A stretch of DNA of 7,334 nucleotides from contig DOUV01000005.1 in the NCBI GenBank assembly GCA_003520455.1, positions 1 through 7,334 of the forward strand, given 5' to 3'. The DNA comes from Chloroflexota bacterium (GTDB taxonomy: Bacteria > Chloroflexota > Anaerolineae > Ardenticatenales > Ardenticatenaceae). The notes beneath the pieces are model-generated. The model saw only the letters and a list, made by a program, of their open reading frames with translations. It was not told the origin of the DNA and made no database searches. The position numbers and the translations under genes are program-made. This document shows, one piece after another, positions 1 through 5,453 of the stretch (position 1 is its first letter; every line of letters begins with the position of its first letter).

Positions 1-1
1 G

Positions 2-385
2 CAACTCCTCACGATAGGTGCGTTTGTTTTTATTTTTCTCGTCGTGGCCGTGGTAACGACGCTGGTCCTGCTTCTCGCCGGGCGGGGAGGCCAATCGACC
101 GAGCGAACATTCGCGCCCGGCGTCGCGGTGACCGTTGAGCCGGTGGGGAGCGGCAATATCGTACGTGTGGCGGGGCAGGTCGCGCCCAGCCAGGAGGTGG
201 AACTCTACCGGAATGATATCTTCGTTGACCGGACTACCGCCGATCAGCAGGGCAGGTTCGCCTTCCCCTTTGTGCCCCTCTCACTGGAGGGGCCGAGCAC
301 ACTTACGCTCCGCGCCGTGACCCGCGAGGGCCGCGAGGGGGACGTCCTGTGGCAGCGCTCCGACCTGACGGTACCATTTCGCTAG
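2..385 (+). CDS. Membrane-anchored protein with extracytoplasmic Ig-like domain (3' part only)
   Basis: The frame is open to the left edge, so this is the last 127 residues of a gene that begins outside the window. Visible residues 5-26 form one strongly hydrophobic helix (FVFIFLVVAVV...LVLLLA), followed by a Gly/Arg turn and about 95 residues of beta-rich sequence. That part reads like a single bacterial Ig-like or carboxypeptidase-regulatory fold: VRVAGQVAPSQEVELYRN, then a DQQGRFAFPF turn and TLTLRAVT strands. The likely arrangement is a cytoplasmic N-terminus, one membrane segment and an outer Ig-like domain. A GTG at 44 could be read as a start, but it lies inside the membrane helix and has no ribosome site, so I treat it as internal. 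The N-terminal domain and function are unknown. It converges on the QTMAN-like gene. Confidence 0.7.
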   Translation, partial: QLLTIGAFVFIFLVVAVVTTLVLLLAGRGGQSTERTFAPGVAVTVEPVGSGNIVRVAGQVAPSQEVELYRNDIFVDRTTADQQGRFAFPFVPLSLEGPSTLTLRAVTREGREGDVLWQRSDLTVPFR

Positions 386-433
386 CCGCCTTCAGGAGGT
401 GGTTGGTTGCGGATTGTTCCTGCGGTTCCCAGA

Positions 434-468
434 AGCCGCGCGTCCGGCAGTGCTCGCCGCGCGCGGCT
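434..468. terminator. Inverted repeat between convergent genes, possible terminator
   Basis: AGCCGCGCG (434-442) and CGCGCGGCT (460-468) form a perfect 9-bp GC-rich stem around a 17-base loop. It lies between the stop at 385 and the convergent stop at 572. No T-run follows on either strand, so a role as a bidirectional terminator is only plausible. Confidence 0.35.
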
Positions 469-490
469 CGTTGCTCAGTCGATAATCCCA

Positions 491-543
491 ATTCGGCTCA
501 GCGGAAGAGCGATACAAAGGGTTGAATGCAGGTTGAGCCGGAT
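491..543. repeat. Second inverted repeat in the convergent intergenic region
   Basis: ATTCGGCTCA (491-500) pairs with TGAGCCGGAT (534-543), giving 10 bp with one T-G wobble around a 33-base interior. The outer bases CCCAAT (487-492) and ATTGGG (547-552) are also complementary and could pair in an alternative fold. It lies just past the stop of the minus-strand gene at 572 and may terminate or stabilise that transcript. No T-run is present. Confidence 0.3.
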
Positions 544-571
544 CCGATTGGGCGCGAATTGAATTGGCCTG

Positions 572-1672
572 CTACTGCGTCGCGCGAACCAACGCGGACA
601 AAACCTCGTCGTAGTGCGGTGCCATCTGCTCCCAGGCAAAGCGGGCCACAGCCGGCCGGAGCGTGAAGGCGCGGACGGCATCAGGGTTCTGAATGGCCCA
701 GCGGAGACGGTCTACGAGCGCTTCGAAACCGCGGTAGAGTACGAGATCGCGGGTCTCGGTGGGGATGTACTCGGGGTAGACCAGGCGGTCAGGCAGGATG
801 GGGAAGCAGTCGCAGTAGATGGCCTCGATCGTGGCGAGGCCGAAGAACTCGTGGCGAGCCGTACTCACCTGGAGATCAGCCTCCCAGAGCAGGCGGGCAT
901 AGGTAGCGAAGTCCTCGGCGTAGCCGAAGTGGCGCACCTGCGACCCCAACCATGCCCGCGCCGTCAGGAACTCCTCCGGCTTTTGCCGGAACGACTCGCC
1001 CGCGATGATGACCTCGAAGGGCCGGTTCTCCTCGGCCAGCCGCCGCAGCGCGGCGAAGAACTCGGCCGGGTTCTTGTCGTACTCCCACCGGTGGTTCCAA
1101 AGAATCGTCAACGGGCCTTTCCGTGGCGTGGCCGGCCGGTGGGCGTCGAAGCGGTCCAGCGCTACTCCCGGCTCGAGCACGTGCGCCCGCGCACGAAGCC
1201 GCCCGATGGTATCGAGTTCGTTATAATCGGGGAAGTGTTTGAGTAAGCGAGGCAGTTCGTCGAAGAATTCCTCACGGTGAAAGCGCGAGTTGAAGAAGAG
1301 CGCCGCCGCTGCCAGGGCCGAGGCGTAGTTGATGAAGCCGTAGTGCAGATCGCGCCTGGTACCCGGCGGCGGCGGAAAGGTCAGCTGGTTCTCGTGAAAG
1401 TAAAGCGCGGCTGGAATCGTGGCCGTCTCGGGCCGCGCCAGGGCGAGAAAGGTCGTCAGGTCGAGCATGTCGGTGGCGAGGAGGAGCGCCGGCTGCAGAT
1501 CGTGTTGGCGAAACTCGCGGGCCAGCGTGACCGCACCGCCGTGCATGCGCCATTTCCAGAAGCGGCCCGGTAACTCAAGCCGGACGACCTCGTGGCGGCT
1601 GTGAGCCGCGTAGCCCGCCGCCCAGGCAGCGTGGGAACCCGTACTGTACGGTTCGAGGAGAACGATCTGCAT
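572..1672 (-). CDS. tRNA-queuosine alpha-mannosyltransferase-like glycosyltransferase (DUF3524/QTMAN family)
   Basis: 366 residues. In vertebrates the family (QTMAN, formerly GTDC1) adds mannose from GDP-mannose to queuosine at the wobble base of tRNA-Asp. The N-terminal QTMAN domain is clear: LLEPYSTGSH (5-14), LPGRFWKWRMHGGA (34-47), ATDMLDL (66-72), YFHENQLTFP (91-100), FFNSRFHREEF (126-136). A C-terminal GT4-type Rossmann domain follows, with LTILWNHRWEYDKNP (188-202), VIIAGESFRQKPEEF (221-235) and an E-x7-E motif, HEFFGLATIEAI (E275/E283), typical of the nucleotide-sugar site. The ATG at 1672 is favoured because AGGAG (1681-1685) lies 8 bases upstream; a GTG one codon earlier is also possible. 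Family membership is confident. That the bacterial protein acts on tRNA is inference, since no queuosine gene is nearby. Cytoplasmic, transcribed alone. Confidence 0.88.
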   Translation of the reverse strand: MQIVLLEPYSTGSHAAWAAGYAAHSRHEVVRLELPGRFWKWRMHGGAVTLAREFRQHDLQPALLLATDMLDLTTFLALARPETATIPAALYFHENQLTFPPPPGTRRDLHYGFINYASALAAAALFFNSRFHREEFFDELPRLLKHFPDYNELDTIGRLRARAHVLEPGVALDRFDAHRPATPRKGPLTILWNHRWEYDKNPAEFFAALRRLAEENRPFEVIIAGESFRQKPEEFLTARAWLGSQVRHFGYAEDFATYARLLWEADLQVSTARHEFFGLATIEAIYCDCFPILPDRLVYPEYIPTETRDLVLYRGFEALVDRLRWAIQNPDAVRAFTLRPAVARFAWEQMAPHYDEVLSALVRATQ

Positions 1673-1719
1673 CACCCCTTCTCCTGTGAGTCGGCGGAAA
1701 TCGGCCGCGGTTGTCGAGT

Positions 1720-1748
1720 AGGGTAGATGGGGAGCGAGTGTCTGTCAA
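1720..1748 (-). promoter_or_regulatory. Sigma-70-type promoter of the QTMAN-like gene
   Basis: On the minus strand, TTGACA (1743-1748) is a perfect -35 box, followed after 17 bases by TACCCT (1720-1725), which keeps the TA...T core of a -10 box. The predicted transcript starts near 1713 and has a leader of about 40 bases carrying the AGGAG site. Confidence 0.6.
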
Positions 1749-1870
1749 CAGATCCGAGAACGGCGACGGTGCCGGAAGAATGTGTTCGACAGGTGCGACT
1801 GGAGAGGAACGCGGGACAAGGATGCTCTCGCGCCAGTTGATGCTCCGGCCGGACGGCGAGGCTCGTTCGT

Positions 1871-1922
1871 CCCCAACAGCGAGCGACCATCCAGGAAAAT
1901 GGGTGGTCGCTCGCTGTTGGGG
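1871..1922. terminator. 22-bp hairpin downstream of the distal 88-codon gene, probable terminator
   Basis: Arms 1871-1892 and 1901-1922 pair over 22 bp with a single T-G wobble, around the 8-base loop AGGAAAAT. The outer arm sequence begins CCCCAACAGCGAGCGACCA. It starts 17 bases past the stop of the minus-strand 88-codon gene (stop codon 1940-1942) and lies before the QTMAN promoter, so it would separate the two transcription units. There is no T-run on the minus strand and only ATTTCT on the plus strand. It may therefore act as a structural or factor-assisted terminator, or be a REP-like palindrome. Confidence 0.55.
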
Positions 1923-1938
1923 ATTTCTCCCGAGGATG

Positions 1939-2235
1939 ACTACGCCTCGACACGAAAACGGAGGATATCGCCGCGCGTTCGCAAGAAGGAGATTTTCTTG
2001 TCGAGGGCCTTGGCTGCAGCTTTCAGCCGGTTGCGGATAGTCGTCCGATTTTCCCCCTCGGCGACCTGCACTTCGCCGCCTTCACCCGGGTGAATGTCGC
2101 GAAGGAAGTTCTGGTACTCTTCACGAATCCTGGCCCGCTGGCTCGGCTTTTTGCCGGGGGTCAGTGCTTCAATCTCTTCACGACTCAGTTTCTGAAACTC
2201 AGGCATAAAACTCTTTCCTCCTGCGCAATGCGCAA
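1939..2235. repeat. Direct repeat copy 1 (297 bp), partner at 2360-2656
   Basis: Identical to 2360-2656 except at 1943, 1966, 1968, 2075 and 2078, at a fixed offset of 421. All five differences are transitions. The unit starts one base past the stop codon of the enclosed gene and ends just upstream of its ribosome site, at a doubled heptamer (TTGCGCA twice on the minus strand, 2222-2235). Confidence 0.97.
1940..2206 (-). CDS. Conserved-looking small protein of unknown function, copy 1
   Basis: 88 residues, starting MPEFQKLSREEIEALTPGKK. I do not recognise the family. Residues 1-35 look like a charged helical segment (SREEIEAL, RARIREEYQNFLRDI). Residues 40-52 form a Gly/Glu-rich link, and residues 53-88 read NRTTIRNRLKAAAKAL, then KISFLRTRG and RFRVEA: a basic helix followed by two strands, like the recognition-helix-plus-wing layout of small nucleic-acid-binding proteins. 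With 12 Arg and 7 Lys it is moderately basic; no catalytic motif or membrane segment is seen. The ATG at 2206 is supported by AGGAGG 10 bases upstream, inside the repeat. It differs from copy 2 only in Asp80-Ile81, where copy 2 has Gly-Val. Any nucleic-acid-binding role is inference. Confidence 0.8.
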   Translation of the reverse strand: MPEFQKLSREEIEALTPGKKPSQRARIREEYQNFLRDIHPGEGGEVQVAEGENRTTIRNRLKAAAKALDKKISFLRTRGDILRFRVEA

Positions 2236-2359
2236 TTCTCGGCGGATGTCCAAAGGTGGACCTTGCTACCCGAGCACACTGAAGGTCAAAATGCCGACAT
2301 TTGCTGCCAACCTCTTACGATCGGCGGTCGTCAACCACAGTCACCTCCACCTGGAGACA

Positions 2360-2656
2360 ACTATGCCTCGACACGAAAACGGAGGACACCGCCGCGCGTT
2401 CGCAAGAAGGAGATTTTCTTGTCGAGGGCCTTGGCTGCAGCTTTCAGCCGGTTGCGGATAGTCGTCCGATTTTCCCCCTCGGCGACCTGCACTTCACCAC
2501 CTTCACCCGGGTGAATGTCGCGAAGGAAGTTCTGGTACTCTTCACGAATCCTGGCCCGCTGGCTCGGCTTTTTGCCGGGGGTCAGTGCTTCAATCTCTTC
2601 ACGACTCAGTTTCTGAAACTCAGGCATAAAACTCTTTCCTCCTGCGCAATGCGCAA
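2360..2656. repeat. Direct repeat copy 2 (297 bp), partner at 1939-2235
   Basis: Second copy of the unit carrying the ribosome site and the whole 88-codon gene. Flanking DNA is mostly unrelated to that of copy 1, although the bases just upstream of the gene (about 2245-2275 against 2666-2697) show patchy similarity. That hints at an older duplication whose coding part was later homogenised. Confidence 0.97.
2361..2627 (-). CDS. Conserved-looking small protein of unknown function, copy 2
   Basis: 88 residues, identical to the downstream copy except Gly80-Val81 in place of Asp80-Ile81; the other three nucleotide differences are silent. The frame extends upstream to 2675, but the ATG at 2627 is the start because it has the same AGGAGG site 10 bases upstream and matches the start of copy 1. 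The 153 bases between this stop and the start of copy 1 hold no clear terminator, so both copies could sit on one transcript. Family and function are unknown. The intact frame in both copies argues that both are made. Confidence 0.8.
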   Translation of the reverse strand: MPEFQKLSREEIEALTPGKKPSQRARIREEYQNFLRDIHPGEGGEVQVAEGENRTTIRNRLKAAAKALDKKISFLRTRGGVLRFRVEA

Positions 2657-2687
2657 CCCGCGCTTGATCTCCCAAGTCTATGCGTTG

Positions 2688-2786
2688 TTACTTTAGCATA
2701 AAAAACGCTGGCACGCCAACAAATTTGATCAACCTCATGTAATTGGTTACATAATATTCATGTTCGCCAATCACATCGGGCTCCAT
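2688..2786 (-). CDS. Possible 32-codon small ORF or gene remnant
   Basis: An ATG at 2786 opens a 32-residue frame, starting MEPDVIGEHEYYVTNYMRLI and ending at TAA 60 bases before copy 2 of the 88-codon gene. The product has a plausible amphipathic composition and is much more AT-rich than its surroundings. Only a weak GGGGG lies upstream as a ribosome site. It could be a leader peptide, a small protein co-transcribed with the next gene, the tail of a decayed gene, or chance. It overlaps the AT palindrome and a candidate -10 box, which counts against it. Confidence 0.2.
   Translation of the reverse strand: MEPDVIGEHEYYVTNYMRLIKFVGVPAFFMLK
2695..2724 (-). promoter_or_regulatory. Candidate promoter of the copy 2 small gene
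   Basis: On the minus strand, TATGCT (2695-2700) could be a -10 box, with a poor TTGTTG about 16 bases upstream as -35. The start site would fall near 2688, giving a leader of about 60 bases. The region is AT-rich, unlike the rest of the window. An alternative lies further out: TTGCCG (2856-2861), 16 bases, TACCAT (2834-2839). Confidence 0.3.
2737..2752. promoter_or_regulatory. AT-rich palindrome, candidate operator
   Basis: ATGTAA-TTGG-TTACAT is a perfect inverted repeat with 6-bp arms. It lies upstream of the candidate promoter of the duplicated small gene and downstream of an alternative promoter. The size and symmetry fit a dimeric regulator site. No regulator gene is in the window. Confidence 0.3.
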
Positions 2787-2789
2787 GTG

Positions 2790-3210
2790 TCGATCCCCCG
2801 GTGGTGCCGAGGGGCCTGCTGTACGAGGATTGGATGGTATCATGCATGCATTTGGCGGCAATGAGTATCTCCTGGCGATGAGGAGCCTTAGGGGCATTCT
2901 TTCCCCGGCGAGGCCTGGGGCGCGAGTTGCTGGAGGGAGCGCTTTTTCGAGGCGATGACTGTGGCCCGAACACCTATCCTCCTTGCCGGATTTCTTTGAC
3001 AGCACGGCAGGCAACACGCTCGTATTTTCGAAACGTGCAGATAGGGGGAGTGGTGAACGCCGGGGTGAAATCGGCGGTCTGGGCCCGAGGCCGGAGGGAT
3101 GTCTGGCGACGCTATTCCCGGGCGGGGGCACGTGCTTCTGGCAAACCAAACGGCGATGATCAGCAAACAAGGAGCCGCCGGCTATCAGCAGCAGCGGCTT
3201 CTGCCCGCGT
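2790..3210. other. Gene-poor stretch of about 420 bp
   Basis: Several open frames cross this region on both strands (the longest on the minus strand, 2688-3170), but none has a ribosome site, recognisable family or protein-like composition; they are rich in Arg, Pro and Ser, as expected of random GC-rich frames. I see only small structures: the palindrome ATGCATGCAT (2843-2852), a 5-bp hairpin CTCCT/AGGAG near 2869-2885 and TTTCGAAA near 3027. It may be spacer or decayed sequence. Confidence 0.5.
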
Positions 3211-3215
3211 CGTTA

Positions 3216-3245
3216 TAGACAAAACCGCCTGACGATGGCTATAAT
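3216..3245 (+). promoter_or_regulatory. Strong promoter of the CoA-transferase/DUF2877 operon
   Basis: TAGACA (3216-3221, five of six to consensus), an 18-base spacer and a perfect TATAAT (3240-3245). The predicted start near 3252 leaves a leader of only about 19 bases, holding AAGGAGG (3256-3262). This rules out the ATG at 3235, which would be upstream of the transcript start. Confidence 0.7.
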
Positions 3246-3270
3246 GAAGTGCCCGAAGGAGGAATTCATC

Positions 3271-4467
3271 GTGACTATGACCGCACTCGACGGTATCCGC
3301 ATTCTCGATCTCACCCAGGCTCTGGCAGGGCCTTACTGCACCCAATTGCTCGGTGATCTCGGTGCGGATGTGATCAAGATTGAGCGCCCGGACGAAGGCG
3401 ACCAGGCGCGCCGCTGGGGTCCACCCTTCCTGGCGGGAGAGAGCGCCTATTTCCTCAGTACGAACCGCAACAAGCGAGGCCTCGCGCTTGATCTCCAGCA
3501 CCCGCGCGGACGCGAGGTCCTCTGGCGCCTCGTGGAGCAATCCGACGTCCTGGTCCACAATGTGCCGCGCGTGGCGACGCGGATGAAGCTGGGCATTGAC
3601 GAGACCGGTCTGCGGGCGCGCAATTCGCGCCTGATCTACGCCAGCGTGACCGGCTTCGGCCTCACCGGGCCGTACGCCGAGCGGCCGGGGTACGACTTGA
3701 TCGCTCAGGGTATGAGCGGCACGATGGCGTTGACAGGCGAGCCCGACGGTGGCCCGATGCGTTTTCCCAGCCCGATTGCCGATATCACCACCGGTGTGTA
3801 CTGTGCCCTGGGCATCGTCGCGGCGCTGTACGCTCGCGAGCGGACCGGCCAGGGACAGAGTCTGGATACAGCGCTGCTCGACTCGCAGGTCACCTGGCTG
3901 GCGAACATCGCTTCGAGCTTCCTTGCCACCGGCGAGCCGCCCACGAAACTCGGCAATCTCCACCCTTCAATCGTGCCCTACCAGCCCTTCCGCACGGCCG
4001 ACAAATGGATCATCGTCGCGGTGGGGACCGAGCGCCTCTGGCGACGGCTGCTCGAGGTCATTGAGGTGCCGGAATTAAGCGCCGACGCGCGTTTTGCAAC
4101 CAATGCCGATCGCCTGGCGCATCGTACCGATCTCGTCCCGCTCCTGGAGCGTCGCTTCCGCGATAAACCGGCAGCCTCCTGGTTGGAGCGTCTCGATCAG
4201 GCCGGGATTCCCTCCGGACCCATCAACCCGATCGAGGAGGCTCTGGCCGATGGCCACGTGCTGGCGCGCGGGATGGTCGTCGAGCTCGATCACCCCGTGG
4301 CCGGGCTGGTCCGCTCGTTAGGCAACCCCATCAAGCTCGGCGGAACCCCGGTGATCTACCGCCGGCCGGCCCCCCTGCTTGGCCAGCACACCGCAGAGAT
4401 TCTGACCGATCTCGGCTACACCTGCGACGATGTGGCCCGACTCCGAGCGGAAGGGGTCGCCGGATGA
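3271..4467 (+). CDS. CaiB/BaiF family (class III) CoA-transferase
   Basis: 398 residues, the normal length of the family. Class III enzymes move CoA between acyl groups through an aspartyl-CoA anhydride, without a ping-pong glutamate. Typical motifs appear in order: LDGIRILDLTQALAGPY (6-22), LLGDLGADVIKIERP (26-40), FLSTNRNKRGLALDLQ (61-76), RLIYASVTGFGLTGPY (120-135), GYDLIAQGMSG (140-150), then IADITTG with the probable catalytic Asp171, aligned to Asp169 of formyl-CoA transferase. The C-terminus has GNPIKLGGTP and LLGQHTAEIL. The GTG at 3271 is chosen because AAGGAGG lies 8 bases upstream; an ATG two codons later is possible. The substrate cannot be read from sequence: oxalate/formate, carnitine and succinyl/benzylsuccinate-type enzymes share these motifs. 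It overlaps the next gene by ATGA, so the two are translated together. Confidence 0.93.
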   Translation: MTMTALDGIRILDLTQALAGPYCTQLLGDLGADVIKIERPDEGDQARRWGPPFLAGESAYFLSTNRNKRGLALDLQHPRGREVLWRLVEQSDVLVHNVPRVATRMKLGIDETGLRARNSRLIYASVTGFGLTGPYAERPGYDLIAQGMSGTMALTGEPDGGPMRFPSPIADITTGVYCALGIVAALYARERTGQGQSLDTALLDSQVTWLANIASSFLATGEPPTKLGNLHPSIVPYQPFRTADKWIIVAVGTERLWRRLLEVIEVPELSADARFATNADRLAHRTDLVPLLERRFRDKPAASWLERLDQAGIPSGPINPIEEALADGHVLARGMVVELDHPVAGLVRSLGNPIKLGGTPVIYRRPAPLLGQHTAEILTDLGYTCDDVARLRAEGVAG

Positions 4468-5453
4468 GAGGTGTTGGGACTGAAATTATCGAAGTGGTAG
4501 CCAGGGATTGGGGTGAATTGGCAGCCCGGCGCCTGAGCCCCGACTGGCTGGGCCGAATTTGGGACATTCACGCCGAGCAGGTCACGCTGATCGGCGATCC
4601 ATTCGAGGGTGAGGTGGTGCGGTTGATAGCCCCCTCGGGCAATGCGACCCCCTTCGATGTGGTACTGGAGCCAGGCGAGTGGGCGACTGCCTGCAGCCGG
4701 CTCGAACGGTGGACGTACGTCTGGCGCGTTGGGTCGCAGTTGTGGATCGGGGATTCACTGACGGTTGAACTTCCCAACGCGTTGCCCTATCCCACGACCC
4801 TCAAATGGGGCGAGTTGCCTCTCGACGAGATCACGCTGCACCGGCGACTCATGTGGCTAAGCGACTTCGTACTTGCCCGCGCCCCGGAGGCCACCTTCGC
4901 CGGTCTGTTACCGGAACTGCTGGCCACCGGCGAGAGCAGCAAACGACCTGACCTGGCTCCGCGGGAGCGGTTAGTGCGCTGGCGTGTGGGGCGGGGATTA
5001 TCCGCCCTCGTCCCAGCGCTCACCCGCGGCGACCTGGCCACCGCGGAACGGGCCGCCAACTGGCTGGCGGGACTGGGGCCGGGGATTCCGTCGGCCGGGG
5101 ATCGCTTCCTGGTCGGGTTTCTGGCCGGCGTGCGGCTCTGGCCGCAATTTCTTGAGCCAACCGGTTTGATCCAGGAGACCGTGCTCACGCGGCTCACGCG
5201 CACCGCCGCGGAGCGCACCGATCTGGTGGGTGGGTCGCTGCTGCGAGATGGAATTGAGCATCACTACGGAGCTCCCTGGCACGAGTTGGCGCGTGTGCTC
5301 CAAGACAAAAACGCCTGCTCCGACGAGCGGAGACAGGCGTTGGAAGCCGTCGCGCAGGCGTGGCTTGCGCAGCCGAGGATATTAGGGAGCAGCGGGCTGG
5401 CCGGATTGCTCCTGCCGTTCCTGTGGCATCAGCGTCGATCCGACCAGGCCTAA
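4464..5453 (+). CDS. DUF2877 protein, AllH-like (oxamate carbamoyltransferase subunit family)
   Basis: 329 residues. The family signature is GLGPGIPSAGDRFLVGFL (203-220), matching the DUF2877 hallmark GLGPGLTPSGDDFLxG, followed by a helical C-terminus with HHYGAPWHELARVL (266-279) and LGSSGLAGLLLPF (307-319). Residues 1-125 form a beta-rich domain. DUF2877 includes AllH (YlbF), which works with AllF (FdrA) and AllG (YlbE) to convert oxalurate and phosphate to oxamate and carbamoyl phosphate in allantoin breakdown. No AllF or AllG is present here. The motif is also altered: TPSGDD has become PSAGDR, losing the second Asp, so activity may differ. The ATG at 4464 overlaps the CoA-transferase stop, and AAGGGG lies 7 bases upstream. 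The last 72 bases overlap the convergent gene, and its terminator lies within this coding sequence. Confidence 0.82.
   Translation: MRGVGTEIIEVVARDWGELAARRLSPDWLGRIWDIHAEQVTLIGDPFEGEVVRLIAPSGNATPFDVVLEPGEWATACSRLERWTYVWRVGSQLWIGDSLTVELPNALPYPTTLKWGELPLDEITLHRRLMWLSDFVLARAPEATFAGLLPELLATGESSKRPDLAPRERLVRWRVGRGLSALVPALTRGDLATAERAANWLAGLGPGIPSAGDRFLVGFLAGVRLWPQFLEPTGLIQETVLTRLTRTAAERTDLVGGSLLRDGIEHHYGAPWHELARVLQDKNACSDERRQALEAVAQAWLAQPRILGSSGLAGLLLPFLWHQRRSDQA
5303..5341 (-). terminator. Intrinsic terminator of the minus-strand gene, inside the DUF2877 coding region
   Basis: On the minus strand, AACGCCTG (5341-5334), a bulged T, CTCCG (5332-5328), loop CTCGT, CGGAG and CAGGCGTT (5317-5310) form a 13-bp stem with one bulge, running into TTTTTGTCTT. 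It lies about 40 bases past the stop of the convergent gene. The T-run appears only on the minus strand, so the signal is directional and should not stop the DUF2877 transcript. Confidence 0.8.

Noticed and set aside
614..1246. A 210-codon plus-strand frame opposite the QTMAN-like gene
   Set aside because: Antisense shadow; the opposite strand carries clear family motifs throughout.
1711..2093. Plus-strand frames of 109 and 103 codons across the hairpin and copy 1
   Set aside because: They read through the long palindrome and the antisense of the 88-codon gene; the matching peptide segments on both strands are simply the inverted repeat.
1939..2656. The direct repeats as an insertion sequence or CRISPR-like array
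   Set aside because: No transposase, terminal inverted repeats or spacer pattern; there are only two units, each containing a complete gene.
2688..3170. A 160-codon minus-strand open frame through the gene-poor stretch
   Set aside because: Composition is Pro/Arg/Ser-rich with no family resemblance and no ribosome site; only its last 32 codons look protein-like and are reported separately with low confidence.
3235..3270. Upstream ATG start for the CoA-transferase
   Set aside because: It lies before or within the -10 box, and the strong AAGGAGG site is placed for the GTG at 3271.
3160..3963. A 267-codon minus-strand frame antisense to the CoA-transferase
   Set aside because: A shadow of a well-supported coding region in GC-rich DNA; it lacks family motifs and a ribosome site.
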